DNA of 64,000 nt, taken from positions 13,021,766 through 13,085,765 of the forward strand of contig JABBOT010000011.1 of NCBI GenBank assembly GCA_016165875.1. The letters run 5' to 3'. Of this stretch, positions 1 through 15,100 are shown piece by piece. This stretch comes from Acanthopleura granulata (Eukaryota > Mollusca > Polyplacophora > Chitonida > Chitonidae). The position numbers were made by a program, and so were the translations under genes. The notes below the pieces were generated by a model. That model was not told the origin of the DNA, searched no databases, and saw nothing but the letters and a program-made list of their open reading frames with translations. Every line of letters begins with the position of its first letter. The stretch's first letter is position 1.

Positions 1-75
1 CCATTGACGGCCGTAGCGTTCATGTAAGTGAAATCTTCTTGAATGTGGCGTTCACAATAAAATAAAAAAATAAGA
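1..75 (+). mobile_element. SINE family A tail at window edge
   Basis: AAGTGAAATCTTCTTGAATG, GGCGTTCACAATAAAATAAA and a preceding GACGGCCGTAGCG match the family A 3' module and tail. Confidence 0.65.
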
Positions 76-161
76 TATGGAGGCCGAACAAATAGTAGGT
101 TTCTAATATCTCTTGATAACTCGTCATCACAACTTGAGTTTTCTTGTATCTGTTATCCTAG

Positions 162-3100
162 GTAGAGGAGGCCCTCTTGTTGGTCGTGACCCAAGAGGAT
201 TGGGGGTCTCTGGACTCCCATGGGAGAGGGAATTTGGTGGTGCAGGTAAGAGTAGATTCTGAAATTCTGAAAGCGACAGCAGCCCATGGCAAGTATGTAT
301 TTTTAATTGGGCTATGACAAATGAGATTTTTTCCCAGTCTGAGCAGAAAGACAGGCCTGATTGTTAAAGGTGAGCGCTCTTATGCTTCAATCTAGACAAC
401 TCACATCAAATTACTAGGCCTGGAAAGAGTTTTGAGCAGGTAACGCTATTAAAGACCTTTGTTTCCTTTCACACAAGTTCCTTAGTTGAGTGTATATTCA
501 GTTGTGTACTTGTAAGTCAACAGTTGTATGCCCTTGAAGTCTATAAACATTGCAGTGTTTTTCAACAATAACACTTAAGTAATAAAACCTTGCATAAAAA
601 CTGCAGTATGGCATAAATCCCCACCCGATACTGCCATCCCGATCCAGTGCCCAGCTGTCAATTCCAAAACCAATTGAACCTAAGTAAATGACATGTTTCA
701 TAAAGCATGGGAAAATCCATGAATTGTATCTATATCCTGTTAAAAAAAATGCATTTACTAGAGTTTTTGGGTGGTTTTAAGGAAATCGTAGTTACATTAT
801 TGAAAACATGTGTGAAGGATGAACAAATCAGTGATTGAGGTTAAAAGTAGTTACACATACATTGGCAATATTTCATGGCGATGTATACGTACATATGATC
901 TGTCTTTCATTCCAGGATTGAGCGGGCGTGGGTTGTCAGGAGATCGTTTTCCAGGTAGAGGTAAGGCCAGCTGTCAGCAGAGGACCCTCAGTTTACTAGT
1001 CACCATGTAGTATGATGTGAACTGGTACATGTACCTCAGTTACGGAAATGATTCCGAAATTTTATCCCATCAACATATTGAGTCAAAGGGATATCGTAAT
1101 CACGATGTCGGCCGGTCTGTTTGTCTGTCTGCCTGATTGAGCAACGTGATCACAATATAATGGCATAAAACACTAATCAAGTGAAAAGTGTGCATAAAAT
1201 TTGTGTTTTGTATGCGAAATGGTTGAGGAATTACATGTTTTTTCTTTGTTTTTTTTTTCTGTGATTGTTCTCTGTGTTCAGGGGGATTTGATGACGACCT
1301 TCCAGATCGCCTGAGCCGTCGTGGTGAGTGGGAAGGACGACACCTAGACTTCCGCGATGACTGGGGACCGCGAGGGCGGGACGACAGGTGTGCTGACCTG
1401 AGGATGGGGCGACGCGGTGAATTCCTCGACATGAGAGATAGCCGCCGATTTGAGGAACCGGGAATGTTTCGGCGAATGGACAGGGAGGAAATGTTGCGTC
1501 TGCGCCTGGAAGGCGACTACAGGGATCGCCGCGAGCCCAGCAATCCAAGGGAGAGTTTGTACGTGGACCTGCGTCGTGAGGACAGAGGGGACCGCCGCGA
1601 GGAGGCCTTCGAACGAGGGCGTCGAGATGAGCACTTGGACGAGAGGCTCTTGAGGAGAGACGAGCGTGAAGGAGGGCGCATGGACAGGCGTGACAACATA
1701 CGGTATGGTTAGACATGCTGCTGACGGGTAGGGGGTGGTAGGTTGCTTAATGGGGTCTTTTTTAATGTATTCTATGTGAATGCATAGCAATGCACTATAT
1801 AGTCATGGCAATTTCCCAACTCGCAGATCAAAAGTTTAAAGTAACAATTCAGTCAAATGAACTTAACATATAAAAATGACATTTTTTTTCATCGAAGGGC
1901 AGTGTGTGTGCGTGCCATACTCCAGATATATTGTTTCATTCACTGAATATGGAAGATCAATAGCAGTTGAACAGTAGTGGATTTGAATCAGTATTTATCG
2001 TGGTTTTGCCGAATACCCAGACCCAATCTCAGATCGGCACACTTGAGATCAGACCATGCATCTTTTAGGCCAGCCAGGGCTGCCACTGGCAGGGGTTATT
2101 TCAAGCAACTTTTTTGAAGGAACCAGAACACAGATATCACATTTTAGAATGGTACAGATCCGCACTCATGTGTACCTGCCATAAACAATATACATGTAGG
2201 TCTAAAAGTAAGTTTAAAATTAAACTTGTTTTTAAACGTGCCAGAAGTCGGTAATAACAAAAATTAGACACTGTATAATGTATCAATTTTTGTAGTTGAA
2301 GTAATACATCAACATGATGTGGGGCATGTCAAGAGAAAATTCATAAAACTCAGCATATCTTATTACATCATTTTTATGAGGTTTATTTGGATCATCAGAA
2401 ATTAAATGGGGAGCTGTTAACAATTCAAATGGGGTTGACAGTGTCCAACCACATGCAGCATGAACCTATGTAGCTGCTCTGTGTATGGGCTAACACTCGA
2501 AGCATAATTTGTATAATAAGTAGAGAAACTATATATTGGCTGGATATCAGTGAAATTTCACTTGGCCTCTTTCTTAGGGTAGACATTCATATATGTCTGC
2601 TGTTTAAGATGTTAAAGAGTTAGACTATGTAAGTTTATTATATAAACAAACTTTATCTAACTGGAAAGAAAAAATGTTTTTCATAACTCATTCATGAAAC
2701 TGACTTTGTGTTTCTTGGTGATCATGTTGGTTCGTATGAATGTGAAACACAAAACCGAAGAGTTGTTGTCACTTATGCCGGTACAGGTGAAATCCCAGCT
2801 TGTAGGCAACAATTTGAATGTTTATCACCAATTATAGTATTTGCTTTCCCCATAAAGCGAGTCTCAAACCTCCTGGCTTGCACAACAAACATTTGATGGA
2901 TAAAAGTGTGAAATTATGATAGATTTAGTTTAGTGTCTTGATCATAAACAAAGGCTGAGCAGCAGCATTTCTCTACATGCAAGAAACCTGAGCATTCATC
3001 AGGCTCTTGTTAAGTATGTTAATCAGTATATTTATCAGATGATTATGTCAGACTTTTCCCAGTCTAATAGCCCTGCTGGAGAAACTGTAGTTCAGAAAAT

Positions 3101-6100
3101 GTTATATGTTGGTGAATAGCGATGTTAATCGCATAAACTTTCACCCGAATTTTCACTGACTTGGTACAGGTGGGTGATTGCTTGGTGAAACATTTTACAA
3201 AGTAACAGGCACTTTTACTGTAATTTATTATGCATGCTTGATATTCTCCAGCCTGGTAATGTAATTTCTGATCAGATTTAAAATGTAGACAGTTATGTCA
3301 TTCCAGCAAACGACCCTTTGACCTTGATGATGACAAAGCTCAGTCGCCAGCCCCTAAGAGGTTACGTGAACATTCCCCGTCTGCCACGTCGCTGCGCAGC
3401 CACGGGAGTAACTTAGACGAGACCAGAGCTGCGGAATGGGAGCGGGCGGAGCTACGGAGGCGGGACCAGTCTCAGGAGGTGGACCGTGTCAGGCGAGAAC
3501 GGGATCAGGATCCTGAGCGGCCGGCTAAACGTGTCCGGGACGCGGAAGGTGATCGGTTCAGAAGAGAAACAGAGAAATCTAGAGAGCGCGGTAATCAAGA
3601 GGGTGATAAGAGCGGCCCAAGAGGAGAGAGTCGAGGGCGAGAAAAAGAGGGCGAGGCTGACGGGGAGCAGAGGCGAGACAGGCGGAAGAAAGTAGAGGAG
3701 CAAGATCGCCTCGGGGGCAGGAGGAGAGGGCGTGACCGGGCTAAAGGGACAGGGCTAGAGAAGGAGGAAGAGCGAGAACGGTCAAAGGACGATGAGAGCA
3801 GAGAGAAGTCACTGGGCAGAGCGAGTAAAGACGGCGGGGAAAGAGACGCGGACCGTGAGAGCATGAAGAGCGGCAGTCGAGAATCGGGCAAGGAATGGGA
3901 GTCGCGCAGAGGGAGGTCAGCCAATCGCGAAAGAGAGAGGGACAGCGAGACAATGAGTGAGAAAATCTGGCCCAGAGATAAAGGTTGGGATCCGGATCGG
4001 GACTTGGCTCATATCTACGAGAGAGACAGAGACACTCAGAGCGAGAAGGCCTGGGCAAAAGGGGACTGGGATGACAGGGGGTCAGTGAGCGGACGCAGTG
4101 GACTGGGGGAACGACCCCACTCGGAGTACGGGGAAGGTGATCGAGGACGCGGGCGGGAGAGGCGCCGTAGGGGAGCTGAGAAGGACTTATTGGAGCGAGG
4201 GGACACTGAGAGTGAGAAAGAGAGCTCCAAGGGTAGTGCTAAGGGTCGTTTGAAAAGTTTAGAAAGAGATCGGGGCGGAGTTGATGAAAAGGAGCGCAAA
4301 GATGACCCCACTTCACAAGGACTTCCTGACACCCCTGACTGTGACAAAAAGGGAGATAAATCCGAAAAGTATGACCCCTTTGCTGTGGAGAGCGATGATG
4401 AGCCAGTTGAAGGTGGAGCACAGAAAGTGGAGAAGACTGGTGCACAGGTAAAATTTTAAGATGACAGCTATGGGAGAAAAAATAAAATAGAAAGAGAGAA
4501 AGAAAGAAAGAAATGTGTGCCTGAATTTGTTTCAGGTATTCTCTGCCTGGCATGCCAGTGTATTTATAACAGTTTCTTGATTCACCTTGCCTAGACTTGG
4601 TTCGGTGTGATTAGGCTCTCTGAAGGACTTGAGGTGTAGAGCTTTGAGGCTCAACTCACAAACACTTCAGAGCTTCATTATATTCGTGATCATTTATGTG
4701 ACTGCAGTGTTCTTCCGTATGAAACTGCAGCATTCAAATCTTTCATGAATGTGGCATATTGCCACTTTTTGCTTTGCTTTCCTTTTCATGTTCCCAAATT
4801 ATCGTGTCCAGAGATCTTTGTTGCTGACAATGCTGCCATGAAGAGAGCGGTATAGAACACACTTTGAATTAATGGCTTAATGAATTAATGAATTAATGTT
4901 TTTATTGTAAAACAGAATGCTGGCATTCCTCAGAAGTCTGTGAAGCCAAAGAGACACCTGTCCCCCGAGGCTTTGTCAACCCATGGAGATGAGGTTGGTG
5001 ATAGGAAGAAGCTGAAGGTGATAGAGTTCTCTGAAGGTGAGTATGGCAAAAATGTCGGGTAACTAGAGCTCTCGGAAGGCAGTGTGGCGGGTATGCTGGG
5101 GTAGCTGGAGCACTCTGAAGGCCAGAATGCTGGATTTAGCAAACAGAGCTGTCTGAAGGTCATTATGGCAGGAATTGCTGGAGGTAACTAGAGCTCTGTA
5201 AAGGTCAGAATATTGATTCAACTAACCATCTGAGAAGTTCAATACACCAAGAACATTGGCAAATTAGAGCTGTCTGAAGATCACTGCAGTGAGAATATCA
5301 GGTACATGTAACTAGAACTCTCTAAAGGCCAGAATGCTGGGATAAATAGAACTCCTTAAAGGGGCAGAATGCTGAGGTAACTAGACCTCTTAGAAGCTCA
5401 GTACAGCAAGAATGTTTGTATAGCTAGAGCTCTCTGAAGGTCAGAATGCTGAGGTAACTAAACATCTCAGAAGGTCAGTACTGCAAGAATGTTGGTGTGA
5501 CTTGATTGCTCTGAAGGTCAGAATGCTGAGGTAACTAAACATCTCAGAAGGTCAGTACTGCAGGAATGTTGGTGTAACTTGATCGCTCTGAAGGTCAGAA
5601 TGCTGGGGTAACTGGAGCTCTCAGAAGGTCAGTGCAGCAAGAATGTTGGTGTCACTTGATCACTCGAAAGGTCAGAATGCTGGGGTAACTGGAGCTCTCA
5701 GAAGGTCAGTACAGCAAGAATGTTGGTGTCACTTGCCTGCTTTGAAGGTCATAATGCTGAAACTGCTCTGAATATCAAAAACTTGGGGAAATGAGATTTC
5801 TCTAAAAGTTAGAATGCTGTAGTAATTTAATAGAGGTCTCTGATAACCAAAATGCTAAGGAGGCTAGATTTGGATGGTGAGTATGGTAAGAAGGTCGAGT
5901 ATTGCTCATTCCCAGCATTACATTGGCAAACCGGTATTATTATTCATTCATTCATAGCTAGAGAGGAAGATTCACTATTGTGCCAGTCAAAATTACTCCC
6001 GTAATGTCTGAAGATTTGAGTGGCTGGAATGTCATAGAAAATCACGCGAGCGGTGATGTGGTGAGTTAAGAGCTGTTTGAAGGACAATAGGAAATATTTA

Positions 6101-9100
6101 TGGAGCTCAGAAAATGTTGAGACTTTCGACTTTTTGATAATTATTTACATGAAATTTTTAGTGGTAACGAGGAACACTGGGCCTGTTCAAGTAGTAAGAG
6201 GAAGTAGATCAACTTTTACTCTTACCTGCACCATGAAGAAATGTTGCTGGAATGTTTTTTTGGATAGATACAAACAAAATCCTTTTGAGTTACAGGTGCC
6301 CTAACAGAAACGTCTCAGTCAGAGTTGAAGAGAGAAGAGGAGTTAAGATCAGGGTCGGTGCCTTTCACAGGTACTTGTGAATCATTTTGTTTTCAGCTGG
6401 AAAATTAGAAGGCTCTTAATAAAAGTAGGATGGAACATGGAAATGTGTCAGAGTCGCTTTATTTGCGTAATTCTCATAACTCTGGGACACCCAAACTGCA
6501 TGAATCCAAACAGATTGCTCTAGATTCAGAAAAAAAAGAAAAGAAGTCTGTCATAATCACCGTATTGTTGGGGTGGGGGGTACCTTTGTATTTGTTACCA
6601 GGCTTCCAAATTGTTCTGTTACGAAATTTTAAATGAACAGTTCCAGTCAATCTAACTGACAGTGGCGGTGTACCTACAACTTTAACATCAAGAGGCCCGA
6701 TCTGGGAACTACCTCCATTGCACCAAGTGTAGTAGAAATAAGTCAAGTAGTAGTTGGCCCAGTGTAAGTATAATATGACTGGGTTGGGTGGCGAGTCTGG
6801 TGTCTTTGGCATGGCAATTCAGTGAGGGAGCAATGTAAAGATGTGCACTTAGGCTTGGTTGTAATAAGACCAAGCTATCGCTGAAAAGTGACGTTGAGTC
6901 CCAAGCAAGCCAACAAGCAAACCAGTCAGTTTGCTGGAAGCACAGCAACAGTTTGACCAAGACATTTTGTTTTCAGGAGACGTATCAGACAAAGAAGAGC
7001 TGAAGTCAGCGGGCGGGGAAGTGTACAGTGATTGGTCGAGTGCTGATGACGCAGATGAGATTCTGGGAAGGCTGGAGGTGGCAAGTGTCAATTTCTGTTT
7101 GTTATTGTACTGTGTTTCACCTTTGCAAGTTTGGCCTATAATATTGATCTTTTAGAACCACATAAAGTCTTTCATATCTTTTTTTCAGATCAGGTATTAA
7201 TTTAAACCAAAAAAGTCTTAAAGTCACCCTATTAGGGTTATGACTGATGAATCAGTCATAACCAAGCAAAGTGTTTCACTTGAACAAAAAAGTTAAACTT
7301 CAGGTTAAATACAGTACATGTGATTTATACTCCGTCTGACTGTACCTAATGGATAGTTCTGTGGTGGTTTGTGTTATTTGTCATTTTTGGAAACTGGTCT
7401 TGCGATTAGTGACCTGGAAGGCCTATTTTGGTTGATGGCTGGTACACGACGCCTAGGTTGTAACTACTTGTACCTGAGCCTCTGGGGTTATCCTGTCCAC
7501 CAAGCTTGGCAGAGGTGTGATGCTGATTACATCTTACTGTGGGTGTTTGTGTTATTGATGTTAAATACATGATGAAAGGAAGGTCCACCAACAACCTGCA
7601 GATGGTTGTGGGTTCACCAGGCTCTCCCCAGTTTCCTCCCACCATAATGTAAATGCATATGTGAACTGTTTTTGAGTATGGCGGAAAACCCCATTCCGAA
7701 AAATAAATAAACAGTTCATGTTTAAGATCAAGAATTCGCCCCATGTACAGCAGCAGTAATGCTTTTGAGCTAAAGAAACAAGATTGATCGTATATCACGA
7801 AACCCCTACTTGGGCTGTCACTCCAGAAACCTAGTAGCTTAAGACAGCTGTCCTGCCATTGGCATCAGGATTTGAGACTGTAACCACATCAGTCAGGGCG
7901 TCGTGAAGAATAAAGCTAAAGCCAAATAATGCTGCTGCTGCATTCTGGGAAATGCAGAAAATGTCTATGTTTGCAGTTCTTAAGGAAAGAAAAAGCTTCT
8001 GTTAGCTTTGTTCCGGCTATGGCACTTCTTTTTCAGCATTGGAAAATTAATTCCCAGGTACTCAGATTTCCTCCACTCAAAAAACAGACGGTATAAGGTA
8101 TAATGTACAAGTGTCAAGTTGTATGGCATTGCCAACAATCAAATAAATATGCTGTAAATGGCCTAAAATTTCATCTAAAAACTGCATTTTTAAAGGCAGA
8201 TAAATGTCACGTAATATTCTTTTTGGAGCTGAAACTTAAATTTTCCCGAAGGATATCACCCTGCCTTCCAAAACAAACTTCAAAACACCTTTCTGCAATG
8301 AGTAGAACTCTCACAAGAAAAATATGCATCTTTGTCATGGACAAAATTTAGGGTAGATACAAAATGTCTTGTTTGCCTTCCAAGCTTATCTTGTGACTGA
8401 TACAGTTGTAAATTTCACTTGTGACATCTCTCTGGAAGTCCTTCTCTACAGTTCTGTCTACTGTCGCATTGCCAGATAGACTTGCAGAGTTGGTTTGTCT
8501 ACTAGTAGCACTGTGACTGTGGCCAGTGAGGTTATTTGTTCAAATCCAGCTCAGCAGGCTTTGCAACAACAAAGTTGGAAGTTTGTCAATTCCATGTACC
8601 ATCGAACTAATGAGATGCAGTTAATAAAATGTCTGAATTTGGTCCTGAATACATTGTAAAAGGATCGATCTTAATCCTTAAAAGTTTTGAGTATATGAAT
8701 AAAGGTGAGTCAAGAATTTAGGAACAGTAAATAATTTGTGATTTAATATTTTTCAGGCTGTCCCATTCACAAGTGGCACTAAGAATATGGGCAACGGTGA
8801 CAGCCAATCAACGCGCTCGATCCAGGATAGGCGACGACGCAGTGCGAGTAGGAGTAGTCATGGAAGTCGCCATGAACGGGGCCTCGATGGTGACAGAGGT
8901 CGTTCCTGTAGCCGCGAGGAGAGGGCACAGGATGACAGAGGACATCGCTCTAGGCCTTCCAGTCGACACTCCAGTAGACACTCCAGTTATGACCCTCGCA
9001 GAGATGACAGGTGTGTACTAGTTATATTACCGCCTTGAAGTCAAGAGACAGGGCATGCAGGGCTCATGTACATTTACATGTGAAAAAAAAAACAAAATTT

Positions 9101-12100
9101 GTGGAAAGGGAAAACAAAATTTGTGGAAAGGGAAAACAAAAAGTAGGGAAAACAATGCATTTTCTACGGTTTATTTTTGACGCATTTTTTAAGTAGGTTT
9201 TACAGATTTACAATCTCTCTTCTTCTCTTTTTTTTTAGTTTGCAGACAAGTTTAGTTTTTCCATATTGGTTTTTATCAGTTGCACGGTTTGTTAAATGTC
9301 CTGTCATGTTTGGAATGTAAAACAGACATTTTATTCCTGTTCTTCCTGTCTTTGTTCCAAATGAACAGATTGGAAGATTAATACCACATCCTATATGTTT
9401 TGGAACATAGTTATGGTGTTGATTTTGGAGTGGACTTGGTAACAGCTCACTGTCCAAACAAAAATGTGCTTTTCTTCTTGTCAGAAAGTTGATCAGTAAC
9501 CTGCCCAGAGTTCTTCGTTTACTCCAGGCATTTCAATTTCTTCCAGCCATAAAAAATAGCAGCCAATATGTTAGTGAAAATTGTATATTATTTCATTAAT
9601 TAATTTAGTTTATTATTTATTTGATTACGTAAATAAATGTATCAAATAAATAAATATATCACTGTTCATCGTCAGAAGAAGATACGGGTCCACAGAACCT
9701 ACCACATCCCAGGTCGGGGACAGGGGAGATGCCAAGCCTAATATCAGCCAGTCAGATGGAAGTAAAGCACAAAGTTTACAGCCAGGTAAATCACTGAAAT
9801 GCTGTCAAAAATGACAAATGAGAACTGGATTTCACCTGATATTTGGCCTGTAATGAGCACATAAAGGCCTTACAATGATACTTTTGATGACAACAATTAA
9901 GGTTTTCTGATAAATTAATCCAGCTTCACCAAAATATAACTGTTAAGTGGCCCTTTAAGGCTTTAGAATCAATGAGAACCAAACAAAATGTGCAAACAAT
10001 TATGTGAAAAAAAGTTTAAAGTTTACTTGTGTGTCTTATGCGTGTTTGATTTAGAGAGTATTTAAGTCAAGTGTAAAGATTTTAGAACTTTGGCTTTTCA
10101 ATTCCCAGTAAAGTCTTCAGTGTGCCCAGGTCATTTCAGGAACAGTGTAGGTGTCACCGTGGTATACCCAGGACACAGCGTTTTCTTTCTCCCATAAGTC
10201 TGACAGTCGTCGAACAAAGTGAAAAGTCCTGAGTGTGTTAAACAACCATAAATAAAATACAGCTAGGTTTGTTTTTTCTTAGTATTTGGATAACACAGCT
10301 TTGTAGCTCAGGGGTGATGGGGGCCACCATGGCTGAGTGGGTTAGTGCGCTGGTTCAGCGTAATGACCCAGGTGCCTCTAACCAGTGGAATCGCTTTGAG
10401 TTCAAGCCCAGCTCATACTGGCTTCCTGTCCAGTTGTAAGTGGGAAGGTCCACCAGCTACATGTGGATGGCCTTGGGTTTCCCCCGGGCTCTGCTCGGTT
10501 TCCTCCCAAAATAATGCTGGACGTCGTCGTTTAAGTGAAATATTCTTGAATATATCGTAAAGCACCAATCAAAAAAAAATAAATTAAAATAAATGGATTA
10601 GTGGTGAGGATGTCTGTGCATCTTTCGGTTGTTGGCATACAAGTCATGAGCTCAGCCCCGACTTTGAGCAGAATTGCTAGACCTCTAGTATTTCTACTAG
10701 TATTATTTTGTGTTTCACCTTTGTGTATGACCAATGTAATTTTGTATGTCAGAGGAAGAAGATGGCTATGACAAAAGCGAGATACCCGGCACGTCCATGG
10801 ATTACGAAACGATCTCCGATGACGGGGATATCGGAGTCGAGGAGGACGGAGATAGTAAAGGTCAGAGTTCGCCAGAATAAGGAGTGCATGAAATAATCGC
10901 GCAACATTTTCAGAGGGACAAATAAATGCGACAGTCTATGACTTCGTCACACCCAAATCAGGCATAATAATCTTCAGACTAAAGACTTCTTTCAGTTTGT
11001 GTTTTGTTGTTTATTTGTTTTTTTTATCAGAATTTAAAAAATGGAAAAAAAGACGTAAAAATTTTCGTAAAAGTGAGGAGATTATTTGAGGTGGGGTTTG
11101 GGTATCTTTATTATTTTCCTCATAGCCTGATCTGATGTCTGCCCAATCAAGATCATCATCATTGATTATTTTTGCTGCCGTAGGTGTTGTGTCGGCACTT
11201 CATATTGATTGGTCAAGTCTGACTCAGGACCAACGTCCCTCTCCAAAGACAGACTCCGCCCTTCAGCGCTTCAAACCTGCCCGCGTCTTCCAGCGTATTG
11301 GCATTGAGAGAGTGTATGCCGGGGAAGAGCTGTTCTCCAAACTGAAGAGCCTTTGCCAGGCAGAGTTAGAGAAGGACGAGGCTCCAAAGGGTGGGTTATC
11401 TTCTGACCAGAGCACAAAGTAGCATTGAGACATTTCTCAGTGAATTGAAAATTTGCCTGAAAACAGAATTGTTACACACTACATATGCAGAGCTCTGTGT
11501 TAAAATCAAATAATGGGTTTCATCTGAGGCCGGTTTCCTCCCACTGTGCAAGTAATGCTGACCGTAATATAAAATATGGTATTTGTGAGTGCTGCGCGAA
11601 ATAAAAATACATACGTCTATTTGTGTATGGATGCTCTAATCACGTCCCAAGCTATTCACTGATTCCTGATTTAAACTGCTTCTTGCCTTAATAGCGAAGA
11701 AAAGTTGCCAAACAGGTGTTAATCCATAATCATTCATTCATTCTTATAAAATTACTATAAATAAATAAATATAATTGACGCTGCCAACCATGTATGTATA
11801 TATATATATATTAAGATGTCCCTATGTACCAATTGTCAGAACCTCGAGAAACTGGAGAAGAGAAAGAAGAAACTGGAGCGGCAGATGTGGTAGAGCCCAA
11901 GGACTCCTCCCCTGAGTTCAAACTGCATCACGACACTGCAGCATTCCATGCATCATCCATGTGCAAACTGAAGGAGCGAGTGAATCTGTTCAGAAACATT
12001 GGGAGCTTCAGGCGCGCACTCTGCGCCCGTCGTGACTTGGATATTCGCAGGCAGTTGTGCAGATTGGATAAAGTAAGATATGACCCCTGACCTATTGTTT

Positions 12101-15100
12101 GACCACCAGGGGGCCTGTGTCATGTGACAACCACCTAGTCAGGTGACCTGTTCTTTGACAGCTGGTTGGTTTCTTTGCTTGTGGTGACCTACATGTATTA
12201 TTATGGGATATGATGCTGACCTTTGTTGCCATTGGAGAATTCTGCATTTTGTGCCAGCAGTGTATTCTGTGGTTATATTTGTGGCAATGATTCGCTTGCA
12301 CATTACCGAGTGCGTATGACACACAGAGATGCGTTCCTGAAATATTTGACCTCACACTTTCATAACTTTGCCACTTGACAAAGTTTTTCTTTTTTCTCTG
12401 TGCAATATTTGTAATCGTGTCCAATGTTCTGAAGTGGGAGGTCCTATGGCTACATGTTACTATAACACAGTGAAAGCAGTTGTAAGTCCAATCATACTGG
12501 TCAAGAATTGGTGTGCTCAAATTGGCATCGGTATTTTTTTTAATTTTTTTTTTTTCATAATATTATTTGACTGGCCTGGCGGTTAGAGCATCGGCCTGAA
12601 GGTCAGGAGATCTGGGATTAATCCGGGGTCATGTCATTCCAGACTTTAAAAATGGTACTCATTGCCGCCTCACTTGGCGCTCGGCGCTCGGCACTGAGAG
12701 GATAGAGCAAGGAAACAGCACTGGTCGGCCAGGTGTCAGTATAATGTGGCTGGGTGGGGTGTCCAGTCTGGTGTCTTCGGCATGATTTTTCTGTGGCGAC
12801 AGCACTTCGTCAGCATGGACTCGCCCTGGCACAAGGAGACACAACATATCTACATTCTAAAGACTCCTTCGTTGTTGTATGACTGAAAAATTGTTGAGTA
12901 CAACGTAAAACCCAAGGATACAAACATAATATTATTTCAACGTGACAAACTGTATTTGACTTCCATGGAATTCTCAGGAGAACTATAGGATCTGGTGATG
13001 GGAAGACCTGTCACTTTACTCTTAGATTTCTTGATTTAACCAAGATAAGCATCAAAATATTAAAATAATAATACTGATATTCCATGCAAAGCCTGGTCAA
13101 GTGACAAACGTGCCTAAAAACCATTACTACTTCTTGCAAATTTTCTCTGCTGAGATTTCCTTGGGAGTCCAATGCTGCTTGTTCGGATAGCATCCCTTGG
13201 ATGGGATTCAGCTTCACGGTATTTTATTGGCCAGTGATAGTGTATTGCACGTCTGTCTTCACTGAGTGAGCTCGTGTGTGAGATGTGAAACAAGTCTTGA
13301 TATGTTTATTCTCCATACTGGGATTGAGCATTTTCATGAAGTGGTCTACATCGCTTCACCACTGTCATTGTCCCCTACCGGGAGCCTCCATGGTTGAGAG
13401 GGTTAGCGCACCAGCAAGGCGTAATGACCCAGGTGCCTCTCACCAATGCGATTTCTCATGCTGGCAGACCTTCCCAACGTTCCCGGTTTCCTCCCACTAT
13501 AATGCTGGCTACTGTATGAGTGAAATATTCCTGAGTATGGCATAAATCCCCAATCAAATAAATAAATAAATAAATGAAGTTGTCCGCTACCACAGTTAAA
13601 CGCAAGCCATTTCTGTGTACATGTGCATACACAAATCAGCCCACTTACGACCAATTCCACAGTGTGCATGTTCAAGCCTGGCCTTGGGCGGGGACGCAGT
13701 GGAATGATAGATTCTTACTGTTCCTGGAGCGTTGATCACAATGAGCACCTAACAACACCTGTACCATTATTTGTGCAGTTAAACATTTTGTCTTCCACCA
13801 ATGTGCTGTCCCTGTCTGTACATCAGATATGGAAAAGTTTATCAGTAGCTTGCCAAAGGTCGGTGGTTTATGCCAAGCACTCTGGTTTTCCCATAAAACT
13901 GACCAGTAGCGTTAAAACTTTTTGAGTATGGCGTTAAGCAACAGTCAGATAAATTCAAGTCAGATCTAATTCATACCGACTTAATGGGGACCAGAGTGGT
14001 TCGATGGTTGAGGGTGTCTTTCCCTCCCTGCCACAAGGGCTTCTTTCCCTCCCTGCCAGGCTCTTCACCCGTGAAGTTGCATGTTCAAATCCAGTGCTCG
14101 CTGATTCTGAGTGGCTTCAGCAAGGGACCTGCGAAGGTCAATGGCTTACTTTTCTCTTGCCCCACCCATGAACCTGACCACTACCATTAATGTGAAAAAT
14201 TCTTGAGCCCAGTGTTAAAAACACCAGATAGATTAATTATTCTGACTTGTATCCAGTCAGATCTGATGAAACACCCTTTCTGATTAACACATCATGATGG
14301 TTATGTCTCTTTAAGTGACATTGTTTGCAGCATGGTCGACCAGTCAGTGCATTTTACTTTGGATGGGTATATACAATAATTAATATTGTTAGTAATTTTC
14401 ATTATTGTATTTTCCCACCCATGTTAAAATGCTCTGATTGACCCCACTGGACCGTAAAGCTATAACGTCTCGTCACAAAGGGACTTCACCACGATGTTGT
14501 TCTGTCATAACTCGAAACATTCATATTAAGCTGAACAAACAGCGAATAGACTGGGACTGAATATAATTATTTCTTCCAATCTGGCAATAGAGAATTCAGA
14601 TTCAGTTTGAAGTTGTCATTGAGCAGGCCTAAGTCAATACCACATTGAAAACGTCTTCATTTTTTATGTTTAGACCTGAGACATTGACACTGTAGAGCAG
14701 TCTTCTAGACCCAAACCATAGCTATGTTTTGTGATCTCATTTGGCCCTGTATAGATGCGGTAATTGAGGCTAGAGTCCTGTTCACACCAGGCAATACGCC
14801 TGAACTACAATGTAATCAAATTCGTTCACACCAGGCGATACGCCTTAACTACAATGTAATCGAATTCAGCGATTTAATTCTTCAACCTTTTTACAGGTGA
14901 AAGAGCAACTTCCTGAGCTATGTATGCATTCTTTCAATTCCGTTTTGGAGACAAAAACAACATTAGTTGCATTAGTCATTCACGAGGCTTCACAAAATGT
15001 GTTATGTTATCAGTCTACACAGTATAACACCCTCAAAATATGTTTAACTAAAGATGCAAACAGGCGAAAGGGTTGAAGAATTGTAGTACAAAGAAAATAG

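Noticed and set aside
1100..1790. Minus-strand frames of 110-161 codons
   Set aside because: Shadows of the Gly/Arg-rich exon 1282-1702, running into intron without splice support.
3452..4553. Several minus-strand frames rich in Ser, Pro, Leu and Arg
   Set aside because: Antisense shadows of the Arg/Glu/Asp-rich ZC3H13 exon. They arise from its codon composition.
14891..15060. Candidate missing ZC3H13 exon after ttacag at 14896
   Set aside because: It is open in phase, but there is no donor before its stop, no similarity to the ZC3H13 C-terminus, and it lies inside a dispersed foldback repeat.
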